Shown: positions 1 through 11,324 of the stretch, in pieces | How positions within the stretch are numbered: the first letter of the stretch is position 1 | How the letters are laid out: the number at the start of each line of letters is the position of its first letter | From: Prosopocoilus inquinatus | Lineage: Eukaryota > Arthropoda > Insecta > Coleoptera > Lucanidae | Direction: 5' to 3' | DNA: 64,000 bases | NCBI GenBank assembly: GCA_036172665.1 | Contig: JAYKNF010000031.1 | Location: 245,335 to 309,334 of the forward strand | Made by a program: the position numbers and the translations under genes | Notes under the pieces: generated by a model | The model's database searches: none | Seen by the model: only the letters and a program-made list of their open reading frames with translations | What the model was told of the DNA's origin: nothing

Positions 1-298
1 CTTCTGCTACGTCCGAAAACGTCGTATCTCACATCAGAGTTACTGGAGTGCATCGAAACGTCAAATAACATGATAGATAAGTAAGGATCGATTAGATACA
101 GCACAGGAACAACGCTAATACGTGTTGTTTCGTTTAAAACTATTTCTAGCTCCTGCTGCGTCCAAAAACTTTGTATCTCACATCAGACTTACTGGAGTCC
201 ATCCAAACGTCAAATAACATGATAGATGAGTAAGGATCGATTAGATACATCACAGGAACAACGCTAATAGGTGTTGTTTCGCTTAAAACTATTTCCAG

Positions 299-447
299 CT
301 CCTGCTGCGTCCAAAAACTTCGTATCTCACATCAGAGTTACTAGAGTCCATTGAAACGTCAAATAACATGATAGATGAGTAAGGATCGATTAGATACATC
401 ACAGGAACAACGCTAATGCGTGTTGTTTCCTTTAAAACTATTTCCAG
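299..447 (+). repeat. Monomer subtype c
   Basis: Type c opens CTCCTGCTGCGTCCAAAAAC with TTCGTATC, then CAGAGTTACTAGAGTCC. The TACTAG in place of TACTGG is its diagnostic change. It often precedes a d monomer. In the right part of the array, copies have CGAAATCTC (for example the monomers starting at 47964 and 55861) or AACACGATAG (51540, 56457). Confidence 0.88.
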
Positions 448-533
448 CTTCAGCTGCGTCCGAGAACTTCGTATCTCACATCAAAGTTACTGGAGTACAT
501 CGAAACGCCAAATAACATGATAGATGAGTAAGG

Positions 534-539
534 ATCGAT
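534..539 (+). other. ATCGAT palindrome, once per typical monomer (exemplar)
   Basis: Monomer positions 87-92 read ATCGAT in most monomers. b monomers with GATCGTTTAG or GATTGTTTAG, and those with GGATGGATTAG, lack it. TTTAAA at monomer positions 133-138 (133-138 of the window) is a second frequent 6-bp palindrome, lost in monomers ending GATTAAAAC, GTTCAAAAC or GTTCTAAAC. Both give a physical test: a ladder at multiples of 149 bp. Confidence 0.85.
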
Positions 540-554
540 TAGATACATTACAGG

Positions 555-576
555 AACAACGCTAATGCGTGTTGTT
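555..576 (+). other. Imperfect dyad symmetry in the monomer (exemplar)
   Basis: Monomer positions 108-129 read AACAACGC, TAAT, GCG, TG, TTGTT. The arms can pair over eight base pairs with a 4-nt loop and a 2-nt bulge. In monomers with AATACG in place of AATGCG the innermost pair is lost and seven remain. The element repeats in most of the monomers. A structural or protein-binding role is inference. Short dyads have been discussed as features of centromeric satellites that lack CENP-B boxes. Confidence 0.5.
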
Positions 577-596
577 TCGATTAAAACTATTTCCAG

Positions 597-745
597 CTTC
601 TGCTGCGTCCGAAAACGTCGTATCTCACATCAGAGCTACTGGAGTCCATCGAAACGCCAAATAACATGATAAATGAGTAAGGATCGATTAGATACAGCTC
701 AGGAACAACGCTAATACGTGTCGTTTCGTTTAAAACTATTTCCAG
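597..745 (+). repeat. Monomer subtype a (reference monomer)
   Basis: Type a opens with CTTCTGCTGCGTCCGAAAAC followed by GTCGTATC, then reads CAGAGCTACTGGAGTCC and CGAAACGCC. It is one of the commonest subtypes. This copy carries the local variants ATAAATGAG and ACAGCTCAGG. A sub-variant a' (for example 1-149) has GAGTTACTGGAGTGCATC, GATAAGTAAGG and ACAGCACAGG, and regularly precedes a b monomer. Another sub-variant (for example 1640-1788) has TCTCTCATC and GTCCGTCC, and regularly precedes a g monomer. The subtype names are mine, defined only from shared variants in this window. Confidence 0.9.
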
Positions 746-894
746 CTCCTGCTGCGTCCAAAAACTTTGTATCTCACATCAGACTTACTGGAGTCCATAC
801 AAACGTCAAATAACATGTTAGATAAGTAAGGATTGTTTAGATACATCACAGGAACAACGCTAATGCGTGCTGTTTCGTTTAAAACTATTTCCAG
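746..894 (+). repeat. Monomer subtype b
   Basis: Type b opens CTCCTGCTGCGTCCAAAAAC with TTTGTATC, then CAGACTTACTGG, and in most copies ATGTTAGATAAGTAAGG followed by GATTGTTTAG or GATCGTTTAG. The last change destroys the ATCGAT palindrome present in most other monomers. The GATTGTTTAG form was seen only in the first 16 kb, and the GATCGTTTAG form only from about 7 kb onward. Copies starting at 31276, 33660, 36491 and 41259 carry GACTTGCTGG and mark the starts of four related higher-order units. Confidence 0.88.
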
Positions 895-1043
895 CTTCTG
901 CTGCGTCCGAAAATTTCGTATCTCACATCAGAGATACTGGAGTCCATCCAAACGTCAAATAACATGATAGATGAGCAAGGATCGATTAGATACATCACAG
1001 GAACAACGCTAATGCGTGTTGTTTCATTTAAAACTATTTCCAG
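895..1043 (+). repeat. Monomer subtype f
   Basis: Type f opens CTTCTGCTGCGTCCGAAAAT with TTCGTATC, then CAGAGATACTGG and CATCCAAACG. A derivative with TTATGCTGC and GAAGATTTCG first appears near 20255. Further changed copies (GCATCCGAAGATATCG) lie at 45580, 48709, 53477, 58394 and 61523. Confidence 0.87.
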
Positions 1044-1788
1044 CTTCAGCTGCGTCCGATAATTTCGTATCTCGCTTCAGAGTTACTGGAGCCCATCCAA
1101 ACGTCAAATAACATGATAGATGAGTAAGGATCGATTAGATACATCACAGGAACAACGCTAATACGTGTTGTTTCGTTTAAAACTATTTCCAGCTCCTGCT
1201 GCGTCCAAAAACTTCGTATCTCACATCAGAGCTACTGGAGTCCATTAAAACGCCAAATAACATGATAGATGAGTAAGGATCGATTAGATACATCACAGGA
1301 ACAACGCTAATACGTGTTGTTTCATTTAAAACTATTTCCAGCTTCAGCTGCATCCGAGAACTTCGTGTCTCACATCAAAGTTACTGGAGTCCATCGAAAC
1401 GCCAAATAACATGTTAGATGAGTAAGGATCGATTAGATACATCACAGGAACAACGCTAATGCGTGTTGTTTCGTTTAAAACTATTTCCAGCTTCAGCTGC
1501 GTCCGAGAACTTCGTATCTCACATCAAAGTTACTGGAGTCCATCGAAACGCCAAATAACATGTTAGATGAGTAAGGATCGATTAGATACATCACAGGAAC
1601 AACGCTAATGCGTGTTGTTTCGTTTAAAACTATTTCCAGCTTCTGCTGCGTCCGAAAACGTCGTATCTCTCATCAGAGTTACTGGAGTCCGTCCGAACGT
1701 CAAATAACATGATAGATGAGTAAGGATCGATTAGTTACATCACAGGAACAACGCTAATATGTGTTGTTTCGTTTAAAACTATTTCCAG

Positions 1789-1937
1789 CTGCTGCTGCGT
1801 CCGAAAATTTCGTATCTCACATTAGAGTTACTGGAGTCCATCGAAACGTCAAATAACATAGTAGCTAAGTAAGGATCGATTAGATACATCACAGGAACAA
1901 CGCTAATACGTGTTTTTTCGTTCTAAACTATTTCCAG
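1789..1937 (+). repeat. Monomer subtype g
   Basis: Type g opens CTGCTGCTGCGTCCGAAAAT with TTCGTATCTC, then CACATTAGAG and usually AACATAGTAGCTAAG where other monomers have AACATGATAGATGAG. These are the most distinctive changes of any subtype. It almost always follows the type-a variant with GTCCGTCC and precedes type h. Confidence 0.9.
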
Positions 1938-2086
1938 CTTCTGCTGCGTCCAAAAACTTTGTATCTCACATCAGAGTTACTGGAGTCCATCCAAACGTCA
2001 AATAACATGATAGATGAGTAAGGATCGATTAGTTACATCACAGGAACAATGCTAATACGTGTTGTTTCGTTCAAAACTATTTCCAG
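1938..2086 (+). repeat. Monomer subtype h
   Basis: Type h opens CTTCTGCTGCGTCCAAAAAC with TTTGTATC, then CAGAGTTACTGG and CATCCAAACG. It follows type g, whose tail often reads CGTGTTTTTTCGTTCTAAAC. A version opening CTTGTGCTGCGTCC replaces it at 6855, 7749, 16977, 17871, 22787, 25018 and 25912, so two h lineages alternate along the array. Confidence 0.87.
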
Positions 2087-4172
2087 CTTCTGCTACGTCC
2101 GAAAACGTCGTATCTCACATCAGAGTTACTGGAGTGCATCGAAACGTCAAATAACATGATAGATAAGTAAGGATCGATTAGATACAGCACAGGAACAACG
2201 CTAATACGTGTTGTTTCGTTTAAAACTATTTCTAGCTCCTGCTGCGTCCAAAAACTTTGTATCTCACATCACACTTACTGGAGTCCATCCAAACGTCAAA
2301 TAACATGATAGATGAGTAAGGATCGATTAGATACATCACAGGAACAACGCTAATAGGTGTTGTTTCGCTTAAAACTATTTCCAGCTCCTGCTGCGTCCAA
2401 AAACTTCGTATCTCACATCAGAGTTACTAGAGTCCATTGAAACGTCAAATAACATGATAGATGAGTAAGGATCGATTAGATACATCACAGGAACAACGCT
2501 AATGCGTGTTGTTTCCTTTAAAACTATTTCCAGCTTCAGCTGCGTCCGAGAACTTCGTATCTCACATCAAAGTTACTGGAGTCCATCGAAACGCCAAATA
2601 ACATGATAGATGAGTAAGGATCGATTAGTTACATCACAGGAACAACGCTAATGCGTGTTGTTTCGATTAAAACTATTTCCAGCTTCTGCTGCGTCCGAAA
2701 ACGTCGTATCTCACATCAGAGCTACTGGAGTCCATCGAAACGCCAAATAACATGATAAATGAGTAAGGATCGATTAGATACAGCTCAGGAACAACGCTAA
2801 TACGTGTCGTTTCGTTTAAAACTATTTCCAGCTCCTGCTGCGTCCAAAAACTTTGTATCTCACATCAGACTTACTGGAGTCCATCCAAACGTCAAATAAC
2901 ATGTTAGATAAGTAAGGATTGTTTAGATACATCACAGGAACAACGCTAATGCGTGTTGTTTCGTTTAAAACTATTTCCAGCTTCTGCTGCGTCCGAAAAT
3001 TTCGTATCTCACATCAGAGATACTGGAGTCCATCCAAACGTCAAATAACATGATAGATGAGCAAGGATCGATTAGATACATCACAGGAACAACGCTAATG
3101 CGTGTTGTTTCATTTAAAACTATTTCCAGCTTCAGCTGCGTCCGATAATTTCGTATCTCGCTTCAGAGTTACTGGAGCCCATCCAAACGTCAAATAACAT
3201 GATAGATGAGTAAGGATCGATTAGATACATCACAGGAACAACGCTAATACGTGTTGTTTCGTTTAAAACTATTTCCAGCTCCTGCTGCGTCCAAAAACTT
3301 CGTATCTCACATCAGAGCTACTGGAGTCCATTAAAACGACAAATAACATGATAGATGAGTAAGGATCGATTAGATACATCACAGGAACAACGCTAATACG
3401 TGTTGTTTCATTTAAAACTATTTCCAGCTTCAGCTGCATCCGAGAACTTCGTGTCTCACATCAAAGTTACTGGAGTCCATCGAAACGCCAAATAACATGT
3501 TAGATGAGTAAGGATCGATTAGATACATCACAGGAACAACGCTAATGCGTGTTGTTTCGTTTAAAACTATTTCCAGCTTCAGCTGCGTCCGAGAACTTCG
3601 TATCTCACATCAAAGTTACTGGAGTCCATCGAAACGCCAAATAACATGTTAGATGAGTAAGGATCGATTAGATACATCACAGGAACAACGCTAATGCGTG
3701 TTGTTTCGTTTAAAACTATTTCCAGCTTCTGCTGCGTCCGAAAACGTCGTATCTCTCATCAGAGTTACTGGAGTCCGTCCGAACGTCAAATAACATGATA
3801 GATGAGTAAGGATCGATTAGTTACATCACAGGAACAACGCTAATATGTGTTGTTTCGTTTAAAACTATTTCCAGCTGCTGCTGCGTCCGAAAATTTCGTA
3901 TCTCACATTAGAGTTACTGGAGTCCATCGAAACGTCAAATAACATAGTAGCTAAGTAAGGATCGATTAGATACATCACAGGAACAACGCTAATACGTGTT
4001 TTTTCGTTCTAAACTATTTCCAGCTTCTGCTGCGTCCAAAAACTTTGTATCTCACATCAGAGTTACTGGAGTCCATCCAAACGTCAAATAACATGATAGA
4101 TGAGTAAGGATCGATTAGATACATCACAGGAACAACGCTAATGCGTGTTGTTTCGTTTAAAACTATTTCCAG
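2087..4172 (+). repeat. 14-monomer higher-order repeat, copy 2 (chimeric last monomer)
   Basis: Thirteen monomers follow copy 1 in the same order. The 14th (4024-4172) begins as type h but ends with TTAGATACATC, AATGCGTG and GTTTAAAAC, where copy 1 has TTAGTTACATC, AATACGTG and GTTCAAAAC. The switch into the next block therefore lies near 4110-4130, inside a monomer and without loss of register. Confidence 0.9.
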
Positions 4173-5960
4173 CTTCTGCTGCGTCCGAAAACGTCGTATC
4201 TCACATCAGAGCTACTGGAGTCCATCGAAACGCCAAATAACATGATAGATGAGTAAGGATCGATTAGATACAGCACAGGAACAACGCTAATACGTGTTGT
4301 TTCGTTTAAAACTATTTCCAGCTCCTGCTGCGTCCGAAAATTTCGTATCTCACATCAGAGATACTGGAGTCCATCCAAACGTCAAATAACATGATAGATG
4401 AGTAAGGATCGATTAGATACATCACAGGAACAACGCTAATACGTGTTGTTTCGTTTAAAACTATTTCCAGCTCCTGCTGCGTCCAAAAACTTCGTATTTC
4501 ACATCAGAGTTACTAGAGTCCATCGAAACGTCAAATAACATGATAGATGAGTAAGGATCGATTAGATACATCACAGGAACAACGCTAATGCGTGTTGTTT
4601 CCTTTAAAACTATTTCCAGCTTCAGCTGCGTCCGAGAACTTCGTATCTCACATCAAAGTTACTGGAGTCCATCGAAACGCCAAATAACATGATAAATGAG
4701 TAAGGATCGATTAGATACATCACAGGAACAACGCTAATGCGTGTTGTTTCGTTTAAAACTATTTCCAGCTTCTGCTGCGTCCGAAAACGTCGTATCTCAC
4801 ATCAGAGCTACTGGAGTCCATCGAAACGCCAAATAACATGATAAATGAGTAAGGATCGATTAGATACAGCTCAGGAACAACGCTAATACGTGTTGTTTCG
4901 TTTAAAACTATTTCCAGCTCCTGCTGCGTCCAAAAACTTTGTATCTCACATCAGACTTACTGGAGTCCATCCAAACGTCAAATAACATGTTAGATAAGTA
5001 AGGATTGTTTAGATACATCACAGGAACCACGCTAATGCGTGTTGTTTCATTTAAAACTATTTCCAGCTTCAGCTGCGTCCGATAATTTCGTATCTCACTT
5101 CAGAGTTACTGGAGCCCATCCAAACGTCAAATAACATGATAGATGAGTAAGGATCGATTAGATACATCACAGGAACAACGCTAATACGTGTTGTTTCATT
5201 TAAAACTATTTCCAGCTTCAGCTGCGTCCGAGAACTTCGTATCTCACATCAAAGTTACTGGAGTCCATCGAAACGCCAAATAACATGTTAGATGAGTAAG
5301 GATCGATTAGATACATCACAGGAACAACGCTAATGCGTGTTGTTTCGTTTAAAACTATTTCCAGCTTCTGCTGCGTCTGAAAACGTCGTATCTCACATCA
5401 GAGCTGCTGGAGTCCATCGAAACGCCAAATAACATGATAAATGAGTAAGGATCGATTAGATAGAGCTCAGGAACAACGCTAATACGTGTTGTTTCGTTTA
5501 AAACTATTTCCAGCTCCTGCTGCGTCCAAAAACTTTGTATCTCACATCAGACTTACTGGAGTCCATCCAAACGTCAAATAACATGTTAGATAAGTAAGGA
5601 TTGTTTAGATACATCACAGGAACAACGCTAATGCGTGTTGATTCGTTTAAAACTATTTCCAGCTTCTGCTGCGTCCGAAAATTTCGTATCTCACATCAGA
5701 GATACTGGAGTCCATCCAAACGTCAAATAACATGATAGATGAGTAAGGATCGATTAGATACATCACAGGAACAACGCTAATACGTGTTGTTTCGTTTAAA
5801 ACTATTTCCAGGTTCTGCTGCGACCGATAATTTCGTATCTCACTTCAGAGTTACTGGAGTCCATCCAAACGTCAAATAACATGATAGATGAGTAAGGATC
5901 GATTAGATACATCACAGGAACAACGCTAATGCGTGTTGTTTCGTTTAAAACTATTTCCAG

Positions 5961-6109
5961 CTTCAGCTGCGTCCGAGAACTTCGTATCTCACTTCAGAGT
6001 TACTGGAGCCCATCCAAACGTCAAATAACATGATAGATGAGTAAGGATCGATTAGATACATCACAGGAACAACGCTAATACGTTTTGTTTCGTTTAAAAC
6101 TATTTCCAG
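5961..6109 (+). repeat. Monomer subtype e
   Basis: Type e shares the CTTCAGCTGCGTCCGAGAAC opening with d but continues CTCACTTCAGAGTTAC and GGAGCCCATCCAAACG. A relative with CCGATAATTTCG in place of CCGAGAACTTCG occurs at 1044-1192 and 5067-5215. Confidence 0.87.
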
Positions 6110-6407
6110 CTCCTGCTGCGTCCAAAAACTTCGTATCTCACATCAGAGCTACTGGAGTCCATCGAAATGCCAAATAACATGATAGATGAGTAAGGATCGA
6201 TTAGATACATCACAGGAACAACGCTAATACGTGTTGTTTCATTTAAAACTATTTCCAGCTTCAGCTGCGTCCGAGAACTTCGTATCTCACATCAAAGTTA
6301 CTGGAGTCCATCGAAACGTCAAATAACATGATAGATGAGTAAGGATCGATTAGATACATCACATGAACAACGCTAATGCGTGTTGTTTCATTTAAAACTA
6401 TTTCCAG

Positions 6408-8195
6408 CTTCTGCTGCGTCCGAAAATTTTGTATCTCACATCAGAGATACTGGAGCCCATCCAAACGTCAAATAACATGATAGATGAGTAAGGATCGATT
6501 AGATATATCACAGGAACAACGCTAATACGTGTTGTTTCGTTTAAAACTATTTCCAGCTCCTGCTGCGTCCAAAAACTTCGTATCTCACATCAGAGTTACT
6601 AGAGTCCATCGAAACGTCAAATAACATGATAGATGAGTAAGGATCGATTAGATACATCACAGGAACAACGCTAATGCGTGTTGTTTAATTTAAAACTATT
6701 TCCAGCTTCAGCTGCGTCCGAAAACGTCGTATCTCTCATCAGAGTTACTGGAGTCCATCGAAACGTCAAATAACATAGTAGCTAAGTAAGGATCGATTAG
6801 TTACATCACAGGAACAACGCTAATACGTGTTGTTTCGTTCAAAACTATTTCCAGCTTGTGCTGCGTCCAAAAACTTTGTATCTCACATCAGAGTTACTGG
6901 AGTCCATCCAAACGTCAAATAACATGATAGATGAGTAAGGATCGATTAGATACATCACAGGAACAACGCTAATACGTGTTGTTTCTTTTAAAACTATTTC
7001 CAGCTTCTGCTGCGTCCGAAAACGTCGTATCTCACATCAGAGTTACTGGAGTGCATCGAAACGTCAAATAACATTATAGATAAGTAAGGATCGATTAGAT
7101 ACAGCACAGGAACAACGCTAATACGTGTTGTTTCGATTAAAACTATTTCCAGCTCCTGCTGCGTCCAAAAACTTTGTATCTCACATCAGACTTACTGGAG
7201 TCCATCCAAACGTCAAATAACATCTTAGAAAAGTAAGGATCGTTTAGATACATCACAGGAACAACGCTAATGCGTGTTGTTTCGTTTAAAACTATTTCCA
7301 GCTTCTGCTGCGTCCGAAAATTTTGTATCTCACATCAGAGATACTGGAGCCCATCCAAACGTCAAATAACATGATAGATGAGTAAGGATCGATTAGATAC
7401 ATCACAGGAACAACGCTAATACGTGTTGTTTCGTTTAAAACTATTTCCAGCTCCTGCTGCGTCCAAAAACTTCGTATCTCACATCAGAGTTACTAGAGTC
7501 CATCGAAACGTCAAATAACATGATAGATGAGTAAGGATCGATTAGATACATCACAGGAACAACGCTAATGCGTGTTGTTTAATTTAAAACTATTTCCAGC
7601 TTCAGCTGCGTCCGAAAACGTCGTATCTCTCATCAGAGTTACTGGAGTCCATCGAAACGTCAAATAACATAGTAGCTAAGTAAGGATCGATTAGGTACAT
7701 CACAGGAACAACGCTAATACGTGTTGTTTCGTTCAAAACTATTTCCAGCTTGTGCTGCGTCCAAAAACTTTGTATCTCACATCAGAGTTACTGGAGTCCA
7801 TCCAAACGTCAAATAACATGATAGATGAGTAAGGATCGATTAGATACATCACAGGAACAACGCTAATACGTGTTGTTTCGTTTAAAACTATTTCCAGCTT
7901 CTGCTGCGTCCGAAAACGTCGTATCTCACATCAGAGTTACTGGAGTGCATCGAAACGTCAAATAACATTATAGATAAGTAAGGATCGATTAGATACAGCA
8001 CAGGAACAACGCTAATACGTGTTGTTTCGATTAAAACTATTTCTAGCTCCTGCTGCTTCCAAAAACTTTGTATCTCACATCAGACTTACTGGAGTCCATC
8101 CAAACGTCAAATAACATGTTAGATAAGTAAGGATCGTTTAGATACATCACAGGAACAACGCTAATACGTGTTGTTTCGTTTAAAACTATTTCCAG
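6408..8195 (+). repeat. 6-monomer tandem duplication inside block X
   Basis: Two units of 894 bp (6408-7301 and 7302-8195) share the order f (TTTTGTATC, GAGCCC), c, an a/g hybrid (CTTCAG opening, TCTCTCATC, CATAGTAGCTAAG), h with CTTGTG, a' with AACATTATAG, and b. The second copy is marked by GGTACATC and CTGCTTCC. The same duplication is present in the other copy of block X, so it predates the block duplication. Confidence 0.9.
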
Positions 8196-8493
8196 CTTCT
8201 GCTGCGTCCGAAAATTTCGTATCTCACATCAGAGATACTGGAGTCCATCCAAACGTCAAATAACATGATAGATGAGTAAGGATCGATTAGATACATCACA
8301 GGAACAACGCTAATAGGTGTTGTTTCGTTTAAAACTATTTCCAGCTCCTGCTGCGTCCAAAAACTTCGTATCTCACATCAGAGATACTGGAGTCCATCCA
8401 AACGTCAAATAACATGATAGATGAGTAAGGATCGATTAGATACATCACAGGAACAACGCTAATGCGTGTTGTTTCGTTTAAAACTATTTCCAG

Positions 8494-9536
8494 CTTCAGC
8501 TGTGTTCGAGAACTTCGTATCTCACTTCAGAGTTACTGGAGCCCATCCAAACGTCAAATAACATGATAGATGAGTAAGGATCGATTAGATACATCACAGG
8601 AACAACGCTAATACGTGTTGTTTCGTTTAAAACTATTTCCAGCTCCTGCTGCGTCCAAAAACTTCGTATCTCACATCAGAGCTACTGGAGTCCATCGAAA
8701 CGCCAAATAACATGATAGATGAGTAAGGATCGATTAGATACATCACAGGAACAACGCTAATACGTGTTGTTTCATTTAAAACTATTTCCAGCTTCAGCTG
8801 CGTCCGAGAACTTCGTATCTCACATCAAAGTTACTGGAGTCCATCGAAACGCCAAATAACATGTTAGATGAGTAAGGATCGATTAGATACATCACAGGAA
8901 CAACGCTAATACGTGTTGTTTCGTTTAAAACTATTTCCAGCTTCTGCTGCGTCCGAAAACGTCGTATCTCACATCAGAGCTACTGGAGTTCATCGAAACG
9001 CCAAATAACATGATAGATGAGTAAGGATCGATTAGATACAGCACAGGAACAACGCTAATACGTGTTGTTTCGTTTAAAACTATTTCCAGCTCCTGCTGCG
9101 TCCGAAAATTTCGTATCTCACATCAGAGATACTGGAGTCCATCCAAACGTCAAATAACATGATAGATGAGTAAGGATCGATTAGATACATCACAGGAACA
9201 ACGCTAATAGGTGTTGTTTCGCTTAAAACTATTTCCAGCTCCTGCTGCGTCCAAAAACTTCGTATCTCACATCAGAGTTACTAGAGTCCATCGAAACGTC
9301 AAATAACATGATAGATGAGTAAGGATCGATTAGATACATCACAGGAACAACGCTAATGCGTGTTGTTCCCTTTAAAACTATTTCCAGCTTCAGCTGCGTC
9401 CGAGAACTTCGTATCTCACATCAAAGTTACTGGAGTCCATCGAAACGCCAAATAACATGATAGATGAGTAAGGATTGTTTAGATACATCACAGGAACAAC
9501 GCTAATGCGTGTTGTTTCGTTTAAAACTATTTCCAG
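8494..9536 (+). repeat. Seven-monomer junction segment between block X and the second 14-mer region
   Basis: It opens with an e monomer carrying the rare GCTGTGTTCGAG, also found at 13709. Monomers from 8941 repeat the order of those from 4173 (a, CTCC/f hybrid, c, d), exactly 32 monomers (4,768 bp) upstream. The monomer at 9388 begins as d but has a b-like middle (GTAAGGATTGTTTAG), which is a chimeric junction. Confidence 0.82.
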
Positions 9537-9983
9537 CTTCTGCTGCGTCCGAAAATTTCGTATCTCACATCAGAGATACTGGAGTCCATCCAAACGTCAA
9601 ATAACATGATAGATGAGTAAGGATCGATTAGATACATCACAGGAACAACGCTAATGCGTGTTGTTTCATTTAAAACTATTTCCAGCTTCAGCTGCGTCCG
9701 ATAATTTCGTATCTCGCTTCAGAGTTACTGGAGCCCATCCAAACGTCAAATAACATGATAGATGAGTAAGGATCGATTAGATACATCACAGGAACAACGC
9801 TAATACGTGTTGTTTCGTTTAAAACTATTTCCAGCTCCTGCTGCGTCCAAAAACTTCGTATCTCACATCAGAGCTACTGGAGTCCATTAAAACGCCAAAT
9901 AACATGATAGATGAGTAAGGATCGATTAGATACATCACAGGAACAACGCTAATACGTGTTGTTTCATTTAAAACTATTTCCAG
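9537..9983 (+). repeat. Partial 14-mer HOR: monomers 7-9
   Basis: The three monomers match positions 7, 8 and 9 of the 14-mer HOR: f, e-like with CTCGCTTCAG, and the CCATTAAAACG hybrid. At 9984 the array steps back to HOR monomer 6, so these three are present twice in succession (again at 10133-10579). This is a local duplication or exchange scar. Confidence 0.87.
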
Positions 9984-11324
9984 CTCCTGCTGCGTCCAAA
10001 AACTTTGTATCTCACATCAGACTTACTGGAGTCCATCCAAACGTCAAATAACATGTTAGATAAGTAAGGATTGTTTAGATACATCACAGGAACAACGCTA
10101 ATGCGTGTTGTTTCGTTTAAAACTATTTCCAGCTTCTGCTGCGTCCGAAAATTTCGTATCTCACATCAGAGATACTGGAGTCCATCCAAACGTCAAATAA
10201 CATGATAGATGAGCAAGGATCGATTAGATACATCACAGGAACAACGCTAATGCGTGTTGTTTCATTTAAAACTATTTCCAGCTTCAGCTGCGTCCGATAA
10301 TTTCGTATCTCGCTTCAGAGTTACTGGAGCCCATCCAAACGTCAAATAACATGATAGATGAGTAAGGATCGATTAGATACATCACAGGAACAACGCTAAT
10401 ACGTGTTGTTTCGTTTAAAACTATTTCCAGCTCCTGCTGCGTCCAAAAACTTCGTATCTCACATCAGAGCTACTGGAGTCCATTAAAACGCCAAATAACA
10501 TGATAGATGAGTAAGGATCGATTAGATACATCACAGGAACAACGCTAATACGTGTTGTTTCATTTAAAACTATTTCCAGCTTCAGCTGCATCCGAGAACT
10601 TCGTGTCTCACATCAAAGTTACTGGAGTCCATCGAAACGCCAAATAACATGTTAGATGAGTAAGGATCGATTAGATACATCACAGGAACAACGCTAATGC
10701 GTGTTGTTTCGTTTAAAACTATTTCCAGCTTCAGCTGCGTCCGAGAACTTCGTATCTCACATCAAAGTTACTGGAGTCCATCGAAACGCCAAATAACATG
10801 TTAGATGAGTAAGGATCGATTAGATACATCACAGGAACAACGCTAATGCGTGTTGTTTCGTTTAAAACTATTTCCAGCTTCTGCTGCGTCCGAAAACGTC
10901 GTATCTCTCATCAGAGTTACTGGAGTCCGTCCGAACGTCAAATAACATGATAGATGAGTAAGGATCGATTAGTTACATCACAGGAACAACGCTAATATGT
11001 GTTGTTTCGTTTAAAACTATTTCCAGCTGCTGCTGCGTCCGAAAATTTCGTATCTCACATTAGAGTTACTGGAGTCCATCGAAACGTCAAATAACATAGT
11101 AGCTAAGTAAGGATCGATTAGATACATCACAGGAACAACGCTAATACGTGTTTTTTCGTTCTAAACTATTTCCAGCTTCTGCTGCGTCCAAAAACTTTGT
11201 ATCTCACATCAGAGTTACTGGAGTCCATCCAAACGTCAAATAACATGATAGATGAGTAAGGATCGATTAGTTACATCACAGGAACAACGCTAATACGTGT
11301 TGTTTCGTTCAAAACTATTTCCAG
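9984..11324 (+). repeat. 14-mer HOR, partial copy (monomers 6-14)
   Basis: Nine monomers in the HOR order b, f, e-like, CCATTAAAACG hybrid, d (GCATCCGAG), d, a (GTCCGTCC), g, h. They lead directly into a complete copy at 11325. Agreement with 746-2086 is nearly complete by eye. Confidence 0.9.

Larger units (their letters stand above)
448..596 (+). repeat. Monomer subtype d
   Basis: Type d opens CTTCAGCTGCGTCCGAGAAC with TTCGTATC, then CATCAAAGTTACTGG and CGAAACGCC. Most copies have ATGTTAGATGAG. The opening creates a CAGCTG hexamer absent from a, b and c monomers. It is found all along the window and is the first monomer of the recurring six-monomer module. Confidence 0.9.
1..2086 (+). repeat. 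14-monomer higher-order repeat, copy 1
   Basis: This is a unit of 14 different monomers, 14 x 149 = 2,086 bp. The order is a', b, c, d, a, b, f, e-like (GATAATTTCG), c/a hybrid with CCATTAAAACG, d (GCATCCGAG), d, a (GTCCGTCC), g, h. The opening CTTCTGCTACGTCCG with GTGCATCG recurs at 2087, 11325 and 13411, all whole multiples of 149 from position 1. Copy 2 differs by only a few substitutions by eye, for example CAGACTT against CACACTT near 2272. The window edge cuts the array, so earlier copies may exist upstream. Confidence 0.93.
1491..2384 (+). repeat. Six-monomer core module d-a-g-h-a'-b (reference copy)
   Basis: This 894-bp run consists of d, a with TCTCTCATC and GTCCGTCC, g with CATAGTAGCTAAG, h, a' with GTGCATCG (GTGCACCG further right) and b with CAGACTT. 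It recurs at 10729-11622, 12815-13708, 22340-23230, 24571-25464, 25465-26358, 31425-32318, 33809-34702, 36640-37533, 41408-42301, 52136-53029 and 57053-57946. Truncated forms are at 3577-4172 and 44388-45132. It sits inside higher-order units that otherwise differ in length and order, so it is probably an old shared core. A compressed form with an a/g hybrid lies in block X (6706-7301, 7600-8195). Confidence 0.85.
4173..8493 (+). repeat. Block X, 29 monomers, first copy
   Basis: This 29-monomer block is repeated at 14146-18615. Rare shared variants in matching order include GATAGAGCTCAGG (5460), GTTGATTCG (5637), CAGGTTCTGCTGCGACC (5809), ACGTTTTGTTTCG (6081), GAAATGCC (6165), CACATGAAC (6361) and CTGCTTCC (8052). 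It lacks one f monomer present in the other copy. The monomer at 4918 begins as b and ends like an f monomer (CATTTAAAAC), the footprint expected of a one-monomer unequal exchange. Confidence 0.9.

Noticed and set aside
24..99. Six-base inverted pair GTATCT / AGATAC within the monomer (about positions 24-29 and 94-99) as a long hairpin.
   Set aside because: The arms are short, about 65 bp apart, and are broken in monomers with TTAGTTAC or GTTTCTC. It is no better than chance for a 149-bp sequence.
131..147. CENP-B box-like sequence around TTTCGTTTAAAACTATT.
   Set aside because: It shares TTCG, the following A and one C with the box core, but lacks the CGGG half. With only part of the essential positions matching, this is expected by chance.
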